Below, one piece after another: positions 1 through 5,113 of a stretch of DNA of 5,152 nt. This DNA comes from Pseudomonadota bacterium (GTDB taxonomy: Bacteria; Pseudomonadota; Alphaproteobacteria; Rhodobacterales; Rhodobacteraceae): contig JACZTQ010000239.1 of the NCBI GenBank assembly GCA_022573605.1, forward strand, positions 1 through 5,152, in the 5' to 3' direction. Under the pieces are notes generated by a model. The model saw only the letters and a list, made by a program, of their open reading frames with translations. It made no database searches and was not told where the DNA came from. Numbering within the stretch: the stretch's first letter is position 1; every line of letters begins with the position of its first letter. The position numbers and the translations under genes are program-made.

Positions 1-218
1 GGCGCCGGTCGCAAAAGCCACCCCCACCCCGCCGATGACTCATGCGGGCCGCAAGCACCAGGCGGCGCCGTCGCAGCCTCCCCCCCCGACCCCTTCTCCG
101 GGGCTTACGCGGCCGCATCCGCGGCCACGGTCCCCTGCGAAGCCCAGAGGGAGTGGGGGGCGAAATCGGCGGGGGCGCGCCCAAAAGATGCGCCAGCAGC
201 TTTTGGATCAGGCGCACA
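1..218. other. Non-coding or unresolved GC-rich left flank
   Basis: I find no gene here that I can support. Several frames stay open only because the DNA is so GC-rich; their translations are proline- and arginine-rich, low in complexity, and lack a recognisable domain or convincing ribosome binding site. Visible structure is limited to small palindromes: 6-bp arms at 111-116 and 121-126, a self-complementary 10-mer at 173-182, and a 7-bp stem at 181-187/200-206 with a 12-base loop. A leftward gene downstream of scoB could start close to the left edge, but too little is visible to call it. Confidence 0.5.
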
Positions 219-262
219 AGCCCCCCCGACGGCGGACAATCATGTCCGCCGTCGGGGGGGCT
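219..262 (-). terminator. 20-bp perfect hairpin at the scoB stop codon, probable transcription terminator
   Basis: Bases 219-238 are perfectly complementary to 243-262, leaving only a four-base loop (ATCA on the plus strand). The stem is nearly all G:C and includes seven consecutive C:G pairs near its base. Its first base on the minus strand is the T of the scoB stop codon, so it folds as soon as scoB has been transcribed. The sequence after the stem begins CTTGTG and lacks a proper U-tract, so this is not a textbook intrinsic terminator. It could equally act as a strong 3'-end stabiliser or support Rho-dependent termination. The structure is seen directly; the role is inferred. Confidence 0.75.
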
Positions 263-891
263 CAGTCCACCAGCGCGCCCTCGGTCTTGGCCCGGACCTC
301 GGCCAAGCTCACCCCGTCGGCCAGCTCGACCACCTCGAAGCCGCCCTCGGCCAGGTCGAAGACGCCGAGATCGGTGATCACCCGGTCGACGCAGCCGGCC
401 CCGGTCAGCGGCAGCGTGCAGCGCTTCAGCAGCTTCGCATCGCCCTGTCTGCTGGTGTGGTTCATCACCACCACCACCCGCCGCACCCCGGCGACCAGGT
501 CCATCGCCCCGCCCATGCCCTTGACCAGCTTGCCCGGCACCATCCAGTTCGCCAGATCGCCGTTCTCGGCCACCTCCATGGCGCCCAGGATCGACAGGTT
601 GATATGCCCGCCCCGGATCATCCCGAAACTGTCGGCCGAGGAGAAATAGCTGGTCCGGTTCAGCGCCGTGATGGTCTGCTTGCCGGCGTTGATCAGGTCG
701 GCGTCGATCTCGTCCTCGGTCGGGAACGGCCCCATGCCCAGCATCCCGTTCTCCGACTGCAAGGTCACGTCGACGCCCTCGGGGATGTAGTTGGCCACCA
801 GCGTCGGGATGCCGATGCCGAGGTTGACGTAGAAGCCGTCTTCCAGCTCCCGCGCGGCGCGCGCCGCCATCTGGTTGCGATCCCATGCCAT
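262..891 (-). CDS. scoB: 3-oxoacid CoA-transferase subunit B (succinyl-CoA:3-ketoacid CoA-transferase, beta subunit)
   Basis: This 209-residue protein is the beta subunit of the cytosolic enzyme that moves CoA from succinyl-CoA to acetoacetate, giving acetoacetyl-CoA and succinate. The class I CoA-transferase motif LQSENG lies at residues 44-49. Glu47 in it is the expected catalytic glutamate, which forms the glutamyl-CoA thioester intermediate. A glycine-rich NLGIGIPTLVANYIP segment (23-37) and the C-terminal ITDLGVFDL segment are typical of SCOT/PcaJ-type B subunits, and the length is normal for the family. The start at 891 is preceded by AGGAG (901-905, minus strand) nine bases away. The gene lies downstream of scoA in the same orientation, so the pair is probably one operon, although the 111-base gap is long for these partners. 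Related enzymes act on 3-oxoadipate (PcaIJ); the match of both subunits to SCOT is better, but substrate is inferred. Confidence 0.93.
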   Translation of the reverse strand: MAWDRNQMAARAARELEDGFYVNLGIGIPTLVANYIPEGVDVTLQSENGMLGMGPFPTEDEIDADLINAGKQTITALNRTSYFSSADSFGMIRGGHINLSILGAMEVAENGDLANWMVPGKLVKGMGGAMDLVAGVRRVVVVMNHTSRQGDAKLLKRCTLPLTGAGCVDRVITDLGVFDLAEGGFEVVELADGVSLAEVRAKTEGALVD

Positions 892-936
892 GATCTGTGT
901 CTCCTGTGTTAGGCCGCCCCGGTTTTTGCCCGTGAC

Positions 937-958
937 GAAATCCGCCTTCGCGGATTTC
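937..958. repeat. 9-bp perfect inverted repeat in the scoA-scoB spacer
   Basis: Arms GAAATCCGC (937-945) and GCGGATTTC (950-958) enclose a four-base loop. Flanking bases 913-920 (GCCGCCCC) and 964-971 (GGGGCGGC) are also complementary, which would give a larger nested stem around it. Neither strand has a T-run after the hairpin, so a simple terminator is unlikely. Candidate roles are an mRNA processing or stability element between the two cistrons, or a dispersed palindromic repeat. A related palindrome with AATCCGCC/GGCGGATT arms lies at 1887-1907. Confidence 0.7.
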
Positions 959-970
959 CGGCGGGGGCGG

Positions 971-1012
971 CGCCGCGTCAGGCGGCAAAAAACTTCGCCG
1001 CGTCAGGCGGCA
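971..1012. repeat. 17-bp exact direct repeat overlapping the scoA stop codon, two copies
   Basis: CGCCGCGTCAGGCGGCA occurs at 971-987 and again at 996-1012, with a 25-base period. Each copy is itself a small hairpin: 5-bp arms GCCGC/GCGGC around a GTCAG loop. The right copy contains the last codons and the TGA stop of scoA (1003-1005), so the left copy looks like a duplicated remnant of the scoA 3' end that still encodes Ala-Ala-stop. The A6 run between the copies (987-992) reads as U6 in the scoA message. Confidence 0.85.
987..1011 (-). terminator. Weak terminator-like hairpin plus U6 at the end of scoA (possible attenuator)
   Basis: In the leftward transcript a 5-bp G:C stem (997-1001 with 1007-1011), whose loop contains the scoA stop codon, is followed by GAAG and then six U residues (complement of 987-992). 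This is the order expected of an intrinsic terminator, but the stem is short, is offset four bases from the U-run, and would be covered by ribosomes finishing scoA. It may reduce scoB transcription relative to scoA, or do nothing. Confidence 0.35.
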
Positions 1013-1698
1013 GAAACCGTCCGCTGTTCGATCCGCTTCTCGTGCTGCCCCTGGATGATGTGCTGCACGAAGATGCCGGGGGTGTGGATCAGGTCCGGGT
1101 CGAGCGCCCCGCGCGGCACCAGTTCCTCGACCTCGGCCACGGTCACCTTGCCGCAGGTCGCCATCATCGGATTGAAGTTGCGCGCCGTCTTGCGGTAGAT
1201 CAGGTTGCCCACATCGTCGCCCTTCCAGGCCTTGACGATGGCGAGATCGGCGACGATGCCGCGCTCCAGGATATAGGTCTCGCCGTCGAACTCCTTGTGC
1301 TCCTTGCCCTCGGCGATCCGGGTGCCGACCCCGGTCTTGGTGTAGAAACCCGGGATGCCGGCGCCGCCGGCCCGCAGCCGCTCGGCCAGGGTGCCCTGCG
1401 GGTTGAACTCGATCTCCAGTTCGCCGGCCAGGTACTGGCGCATGAACTCGTCGTTCTCGCCCACGTAGGAGGAGACCATCTTCGCCACCTGCCGGGTCTG
1501 CAACAGCAGCCCGAGCCCGAAATCGTCGACCCCCGCATTGTTCGAGACCACGGTCAGGTTCTTGACCCCGGACTCCCTGATCGCCGCGATCAGGAGCTCC
1601 GGGATGCCGCACAGGCCGAACCCCCCGGCGGCGATCAGCATGCCGTCGAACAGCACCCCGTCGAGCGCCTCCGCCGCGGTCTTGCAGACTTTCTTCAT
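1003..1698 (-). CDS. scoA: 3-oxoacid CoA-transferase subunit A (succinyl-CoA:3-ketoacid CoA-transferase, alpha subunit)
   Basis: This 231-residue protein is the alpha subunit partner of ScoB and supplies the CoA-binding half of the enzyme. The class I CoA-transferase signature runs from Asp18 to Pro33 (DGMLIAAGGFGLCGIP), and the conserved SNNAG segment is at 52-56. The region around YRKTARNFNP and the C-terminal TPGIFVQHI stretch match SCOT alpha subunits. The reading frame extends upstream to 1779, but I place the start at 1698. That ATG has GGAGGA five bases or so upstream, the protein then begins MKKVCKTAAEAL as family members do, and the extra 27 residues are not family-like and would overlap the probable promoter. 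The gene is first in a leftward scoA-scoB pair and diverges from the cyclase gene at 1938. The cell uses the enzyme to consume acetoacetate from ketone bodies or polyhydroxybutyrate. Confidence 0.93.
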   Translation of the reverse strand: MKKVCKTAAEALDGVLFDGMLIAAGGFGLCGIPELLIAAIRESGVKNLTVVSNNAGVDDFGLGLLLQTRQVAKMVSSYVGENDEFMRQYLAGELEIEFNPQGTLAERLRAGGAGIPGFYTKTGVGTRIAEGKEHKEFDGETYILERGIVADLAIVKAWKGDDVGNLIYRKTARNFNPMMATCGKVTVAEVEELVPRGALDPDLIHTPGIFVQHIIQGQHEKRIEQRTVSAA

Positions 1699-1702
1699 GG
1701 GT

Positions 1703-1709
1703 TCCTCCG
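1703..1709 (-). promoter_or_regulatory. Ribosome binding site that fixes the scoA start
   Basis: CGGAGGA on the minus strand lies four to five bases before the ATG at 1698. It is a near-perfect Shine-Dalgarno sequence and decides in favour of the 231-residue ScoA over the longer open frame starting at 1779. Confidence 0.8.
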
Positions 1710-1710
1710 A

Positions 1711-1731
1711 TGCCGGGGCGCATGCCCGGCA
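1711..1731. repeat. 7-bp inverted repeat in the probable scoA 5' leader
   Basis: TGCCGGG (1711-1717) and CCCGGCA (1725-1731) are perfectly complementary around a seven-base centre. The element lies directly upstream of the scoA ribosome binding site and downstream of the predicted promoter. It could therefore be an operator or a leader hairpin affecting translation. Only the symmetry is seen; the function is a guess, and such palindromes arise easily in GC-rich DNA. Confidence 0.4.
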
Positions 1732-1749
1732 AGCGCTGAATTCGCGGGC

Positions 1750-1779
1750 ACCATATGGCAGGGCCGCATGGCCGGACAA
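1750..1779 (-). promoter_or_regulatory. Candidate sigma-70-type promoter for scoAB
   Basis: On the minus strand TTGTCC (1774-1779) and TATGGT (1750-1755) are separated by 18 bases. Each matches its consensus hexamer at four of six positions. Transcription would start near 1743, giving a leader of about 45 bases before the scoA ATG at 1698. The A/T content around 1750-1755 stands out from the surrounding GC-rich sequence. Confidence 0.4.
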
Positions 1780-1886
1780 GGATGATTTGCGCCCCGGCGG
1801 CGGAGTGGCCGTTCGCTGGTCACACGACCTCCATCGGCTCGGGCCGAAGCGGGCGTCCGCTGGCCATCGCCGCCCAGATGTGATGC

Positions 1887-1907
1887 AATCCGCCCGCGCG
1901 GCGGATT
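1887..1907. promoter_or_regulatory. 8-bp palindrome upstream of the cyclase gene, possible operator or leader hairpin
   Basis: AATCCGCC (1887-1894) and GGCGGATT (1900-1907) form a perfect inverted repeat around the five bases CGCGC. It ends 30 bases before the ATG at 1938. The symmetry would suit a dimeric repressor or an RNA hairpin. The arms resemble those of the palindrome at 937-958 (shared AATCCGC/GCGGATT), so both may belong to one dispersed element. Confidence 0.45.
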
Positions 1908-1925
1908 ACCCGCCCGGTTCGCTCG

Positions 1926-1931
1926 AAGGAG
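1926..1931 (+). promoter_or_regulatory. Ribosome binding site of the TPR adenylate cyclase gene
   Basis: AAGGAG lies six bases before the ATG at 1938. Its strength and spacing support this start, and the protein then begins MERRLAAILVADIVGYSRLM, the usual N-terminus for cyclases of this type. Confidence 0.8.
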
Positions 1932-1937
1932 CCCGCC

Positions 1938-3686
1938 ATGGAACGCCGTTTAGCCGCGATCCTTGTGGCCGACATCGTCGGATACAGCCGACTGATGGGC
2001 CGGGACGAGGAACGCACCCTGCGAGCCGTCATGCACCTGCGCTCCGAGTTCATCGAGCCTCTCGTCGCAACCCACCGGGGGCGCCTGGTCAAGCAGACCG
2101 GCGACGGCTTCCTGATCGAGTTCGCCAGCGCCATGAACGCGATCCAGTGCGCCCTGCAATGGCAGGCACGAATGGCCCCCGATGACGACAACGACGACAG
2201 CGAGGATGCGATGCGGTTCAGGATCGGCCTGCATCTCGGCGATATCCTGATCGAGCAGGGCGATATCTACGGTGAAGGCGTCAACATCGCCGCCCGGCTG
2301 GAGGCCCTGGCGCCACCGGGCGGTATCGCCTTGTCCGGCGTGGTCAAGGACCAGGTCCATGCACGCATCTCCGCCGATTTCCGGGATCAAGGCGAACAGC
2401 GGCTCAAGAACATCGCCGAACCGATCCGCGTCTGGTTGCTGGAAGCTGACGGAGAGGGCGCCGCGCCCACCCCGAACGGCTCCGGCGAGACGCCACAGTT
2501 GCCCGACACGCCGTCCATGGCCGTCCTGCCGTTCGCCAATCTGACCGGGGACCCGGCGCAAGCCTATCTCGCGCTGGGGCTCGCGGACCAGTTGATCACG
2601 ACGCTGGGCTGTGTCCCCTGGTTCTTCGTATCGGCGCAGGCGGCCTCGTTCGGCAACGGGACGGATCAGGGCGATCCGGTCGCGATCGGCCGCCGTCTTG
2701 GCGTGCGCTATCTGGTCGATGGCACCGTGCAGCGCGCCGGCGATCAGTTGCGCGTCAGCGTGCGGCTGATCGAAACCGCCGAGGGCCGCCAGCTCTGGAC
2801 CGGCAGCATCGCCGGGCCGATGTCCGATCTCTTCGATCTGCAGGACCGCCTCGCCGAGACCGTGATCGGCGCCATCGAGCCGCGCATGCGCCAGATCGAG
2901 ATCCGCCGCTCGCAGGCCAAGCACGGCAACCTGACGGCCTTCGACGACTACCTGCGCGCCCTGCCCCGGATCCGCGAGATGAGCCCGTCCGAACTGGCCG
3001 AGGCCGAGCGCCTGCTGCAGGACGCCATCGGCAAGAACCCGGCCTACGCGGCCGCGCACGGGCTGATCGCCTGGCTGATGACGTTGCGCGTGCCGCAGGG
3101 GCAGAGCGCCGATCTCGAGCGGGGGGTCTCTCACGCCGAGCAAGCCATTCGCCACGGCGCCGATGATCCCGACGCGCTTTCGACCGGGGGCTACGCCCTT
3201 GGTTTTCTGACCTTCGACTACCCTCTCGGCGTCCGCTACCTGAAGGATTCGCTCAACATGAACCCGAACTCGGCCCGGGCGCATGACTTCGCCGGCTGGT
3301 TGTATTGCTATTCCGGCGATCCGGACGAGGCGCTGGCGCATTTCGACCATTCGCTGCGATTAAGCCCGATCGACGATTTCGCGTTCCGGGCGCTGACCGG
3401 GCAAGCCTTCGCCCTGTTTTTCCTTGGCCGGCCCGAAGAGGCCGCCACAACCGCCCGGCGCGCCCTGACCGCGAATCCGAACTTCACCCCCTGCCACCGG
3501 GTTCTGGCCGCAGCACTCAGCGAATCCGGCCGCCTCGACGAGGCCGGAGCGGTCGTCCAAAAGCTGCTCGGCTTCTACCCGTCGCTGACCGTCGAGAGAT
3601 ATTCGGCTGAAACCCGTTTCACCGGCGACGGCCATAAACAGCGCCTTCTCGATGCGCTCCGAAGGGCAGGATTGCCGGAGGAGTGA
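1938..3686 (+). CDS. Class III adenylate cyclase with TolB-like domain and C-terminal TPR repeats
   Basis: The 582-residue protein starts with a class III nucleotide cyclase domain (about residues 4-168), predicted to make cAMP as a homodimer. All six key residues are present: metal-binding Asp12 (VADIVGYS) and Asp56 (TGDG), adenine-recognising Lys52 and Asp109, and transition-state Asn116 and Arg120 (VNIAARLE). The Lys/Asp pair predicts ATP rather than GTP. A Pro/Gly-rich linker (about 171-191) leads to a TolB N-terminal-like domain (about 192-318), with MAVLPFANLTGDP, LGVRYLVDGTV and ETAEGRQLW. A helical region with several TPR-like units follows (about 350-547), and the C-terminus LLDALRRAGLPEE is typical of the family. 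I see no signal peptide or membrane segment, so it is probably cytosolic, with the TPR region sensing or binding partners. An acidic run, residues 82-90 (DDDNDDSED), sits inside the cyclase domain. Proteins of this cyclase-TolB-TPR layout are common in alphaproteobacteria; their signals are mostly unknown. It diverges from scoA and converges with the hydrolase-cyclase gene. Confidence 0.92.
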   Translation: MERRLAAILVADIVGYSRLMGRDEERTLRAVMHLRSEFIEPLVATHRGRLVKQTGDGFLIEFASAMNAIQCALQWQARMAPDDDNDDSEDAMRFRIGLHLGDILIEQGDIYGEGVNIAARLEALAPPGGIALSGVVKDQVHARISADFRDQGEQRLKNIAEPIRVWLLEADGEGAAPTPNGSGETPQLPDTPSMAVLPFANLTGDPAQAYLALGLADQLITTLGCVPWFFVSAQAASFGNGTDQGDPVAIGRRLGVRYLVDGTVQRAGDQLRVSVRLIETAEGRQLWTGSIAGPMSDLFDLQDRLAETVIGAIEPRMRQIEIRRSQAKHGNLTAFDDYLRALPRIREMSPSELAEAERLLQDAIGKNPAYAAAHGLIAWLMTLRVPQGQSADLERGVSHAEQAIRHGADDPDALSTGGYALGFLTFDYPLGVRYLKDSLNMNPNSARAHDFAGWLYCYSGDPDEALAHFDHSLRLSPIDDFAFRALTGQAFALFFLGRPEEAATTARRALTANPNFTPCHRVLAAALSESGRLDEAGAVVQKLLGFYPSLTVERYSAETRFTGDGHKQRLLDALRRAGLPEE

Positions 3687-3730
3687 AGCTGCCGCCCTCA
3701 GGCCACGCCGTAGAGCTGCCACTCCTCCGG
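3675..3730. repeat. 11-bp inverted repeat spanning the convergent gene ends
   Basis: CCGGAGGAGTG (3675-3685) is perfectly complementary to CACTCCTCCGG (3720-3730), with a 34-base loop. The arms are coding: each gene ends in Pro-Glu-Glu using the same CCG GAG GAG codons, followed by TGA in one gene and TGG in the other. The arms could pair in either transcript and so serve as a bidirectional 3'-end structure, but no U-tract follows either side, and shared C-terminal codons may be coincidence. Confidence 0.4.
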
Positions 3731-5026
3731 GACGCCCTTGAGGCGGTGGCTGCCGGTGGTCTCGAAGCGCAGCCCCGAGCCGGCCACCAGGTCGCGCACG
3801 GTGCGCGAGACCAGCACCCCGCCGGCCGGCGCCAGGTCGGTGATGCGCGAGGCGATATGCACCGCCAGCCCGGAAATCTCCTCCCCGCGCAACTCGCATT
3901 CCCCGGTATGCAGGCCGACCCGCACCGAGACCCCCACCCGCTCGGCATCGGCGCAGATGTTCTGGGCGCAGCGCACGGCCCGGGCGGGACCGTCGAAGAT
4001 CGCCAGGAAGCCGTCGCCGGTGGTGTTCATCTCGCGCCCGCTGAAGGCGGCGAAATTGCCCCTGACGGCCTCGTCATGGGCGCCGCGCAACGCGCTCCAA
4101 GCCGCGTCGCCGGTCTTGGCCAGGATTTCGGTCGAGCCGACGATGTCGGTGAACATGATGGTGCTCAGCACCCGGTCGGTGCCCACATCGTGGTGGCTGC
4201 CGGTCAGGAACTCCTCGATCGCGCGCAGGATCTCGTCGCCGCCCTCCAGCCAGGGCAGGTGATCGTCGGAATCGATCTCGACCAGCCTGGCGCCGGGGAT
4301 GCGTTCGACCATGTAGCGGCTGAAGGCAATCGGCAGCGTCCGGTCGCCGGTGGCATGGATCAGCAGCGTCGGCACCCGGATCGTCGGCAGGATGTCGCGG
4401 ATGTCGATCTGCGCATTGGCGCGGGTCAGGGCCTCGGCGGCGGCCGGGCTGGTGCTCATGCGCAGGAACTTGGCCCACCAGGCCCGGAAGCGCTCGTCAT
4501 GGCACATCGACGGCGCCCGGGCATCGAGGGCGAAGGGCGTGCCCCAGTGTTCGCCGATGCCCTTGATGAACTCCTCAAGCTCGGCCTCGCTCGGCCCGAT
4601 GGGAAAGCCGTCGGTCCGGCTCCGGCGCGGATAGCTGCCGATCATCACCAGCGCCCGCGCCATCTGCGGATAGGTCGCGGCGAACAGGGCGCACATCGGC
4701 CCGCCCTCGGAATAGCCCACCAGCGCGGCCTGTTCCGAGCCCACCGCCTGCATCACCGCGCGCACGTCCTCCATGCGCTCCTCCAGCATCGGCGTGTCGG
4801 TGACCCGGTCGGAGAGCCCGGTGCCGCGCTTGTCGAACAGCATCACCCGGGCGAAGCTGCCGAGCTGGCGCAACCAGCTCGCCAGCCGCGGCTCCTCCCA
4901 CATCATGTCCAGATTGCTGACCCAGCCCGGCACCAGCACCAGATCGACCGGCCCCTCGCCGAACACCTGATAGGCGATGTTGATCGTGCCGCAGCGGGTG
5001 TAGCGGGTCTCCGGCACCGTCAGCAT
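3698..5026 (-). CDS. Alpha/beta-hydrolase fused to a class III adenylate/guanylate cyclase domain
   Basis: This is a 442-residue two-domain protein. Residues about 1-275 form an alpha/beta-hydrolase fold. Its nucleophile elbow is GYSEGG with Ser106, and Asp228 (TGDR) and His256 (DDHLPW) complete the probable triad, so an esterase-like or related hydrolase activity is expected, substrate unknown. Residues about 285-442 form a class III cyclase domain with metal aspartates Asp294 (FTDIVGSTE) and Asp338 (TTGDGF) and transition-state Arg394. The adenine-selecting Lys is replaced by Asn334, its Asp partner by Glu383, and the transition-state Asn by His390 (LAVHIASR). Mycobacterial Rv1900c, as I recall it, has the same layout and similar Lys-to-Asn and Asn-to-His changes and is still an active adenylyl cyclase. 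I chose the start at 5026 over the longer frame from 5089: a GAGGGAG ribosome binding site precedes it by seven bases, and the extra 21 residues would overlap the probable promoter. No signal peptide or membrane segment is visible. The gene converges on the other cyclase gene with 11 bases between stops. Confidence 0.92.
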   Translation of the reverse strand: MLTVPETRYTRCGTINIAYQVFGEGPVDLVLVPGWVSNLDMMWEEPRLASWLRQLGSFARVMLFDKRGTGLSDRVTDTPMLEERMEDVRAVMQAVGSEQAALVGYSEGGPMCALFAATYPQMARALVMIGSYPRRSRTDGFPIGPSEAELEEFIKGIGEHWGTPFALDARAPSMCHDERFRAWWAKFLRMSTSPAAAEALTRANAQIDIRDILPTIRVPTLLIHATGDRTLPIAFSRYMVERIPGARLVEIDSDDHLPWLEGGDEILRAIEEFLTGSHHDVGTDRVLSTIMFTDIVGSTEILAKTGDAAWSALRGAHDEAVRGNFAAFSGREMNTTGDGFLAIFDGPARAVRCAQNICADAERVGVSVRVGLHTGECELRGEEISGLAVHIASRITDLAPAGGVLVSRTVRDLVAGSGLRFETTGSHRLKGVPEEWQLYGVA

Positions 5027-5033
5027 TTCGATT

Positions 5034-5040
5034 CTCCCTC
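5034..5040 (-). promoter_or_regulatory. Ribosome binding site that fixes the hydrolase-cyclase start
   Basis: GAGGGAG on the minus strand lies seven bases before the ATG at 5026. The upstream in-frame ATGs at 5089 and 5068 have no comparable site, which supports the 442-residue product. Confidence 0.75.
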
Positions 5041-5063
5041 GGCGTTCCGGCAACGCCGGCCGG

Positions 5064-5072
5064 AGCATAGCA
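5064..5072 (-). promoter_or_regulatory. Candidate extended -10 promoter for the hydrolase-cyclase gene
   Basis: The minus strand reads TGCTATGCT, an extended -10 element (TGn followed by TATGCT, four of six matches to TATAAT). No good -35 hexamer is found at 16-18 bases; TTGCGC occurs 14 bases upstream, which is too close. An extended -10 can work without a strong -35. Transcription would start near 5057, leaving a leader of about 30 bases. Confidence 0.4.
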
Positions 5073-5113
5073 CACCCCGCCCGGCGCAAGAGCCCGGACC
5101 GCCATTGAGTCTC

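Noticed and set aside
1..39. Start of a hydrophobic leftward protein (VIGGVGVAFATGA) at the left edge
   Set aside because: Only about 13 residues are visible, with no clear start codon or ribosome binding site; it could be chance.
35..649. A 204-codon plus-strand open frame over the left flank and scoB
   Set aside because: It is low-complexity, rich in Pro, Arg and Ser, has no domain, and runs antisense through scoB and its terminator hairpin.
457..912. A plus-strand frame starting with a His-rich stretch that resembles a metal-binding motif or tag
   Set aside because: The histidines are simply the complement of the Val-Val-Val-Val-Met codons in ScoB.
1699..1779. A 27-residue N-terminal extension of ScoA
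   Set aside because: It covers the likely promoter and leader hairpin, has no family similarity, and the ATG at 1698 has a near-perfect ribosome binding site.
1042..1785. A 247-codon plus-strand open frame opposite scoA
   Set aside because: It is antisense to a clear SCOT alpha subunit and its translation has the His/Asp/Leu-rich composition typical of a shadow frame.
1820..1883. CRP-like half-sites TCACA (1820-1824) and TGTGA (1879-1883) in the divergent region, tempting beside an adenylate cyclase
   Set aside because: Neither has the matching half-site at the proper spacing, and the two are 54 bases apart in the wrong order for one site.
1861..1889. Possible rightward promoter TGGCCA-17 bases-TGCAAT for the TPR cyclase gene
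   Set aside because: Each hexamer matches only four of six positions at less informative bases; in this base composition that is too weak to annotate, although its -10 would abut the palindrome at 1887-1907.
1950..3350. A 466-codon open frame on the minus strand opposite the TPR cyclase gene
   Set aside because: It is a mirror of the GC-rich cyclase gene. The opposite frame encodes a complete protein with all catalytic motifs and a good ribosome binding site, while this one has no recognisable domain.
5027..5089. A 21-residue N-terminal extension of the hydrolase-cyclase protein
   Set aside because: It is Arg-rich, overlaps the candidate extended -10 element, and the ATG at 5026 has a well-spaced ribosome binding site.
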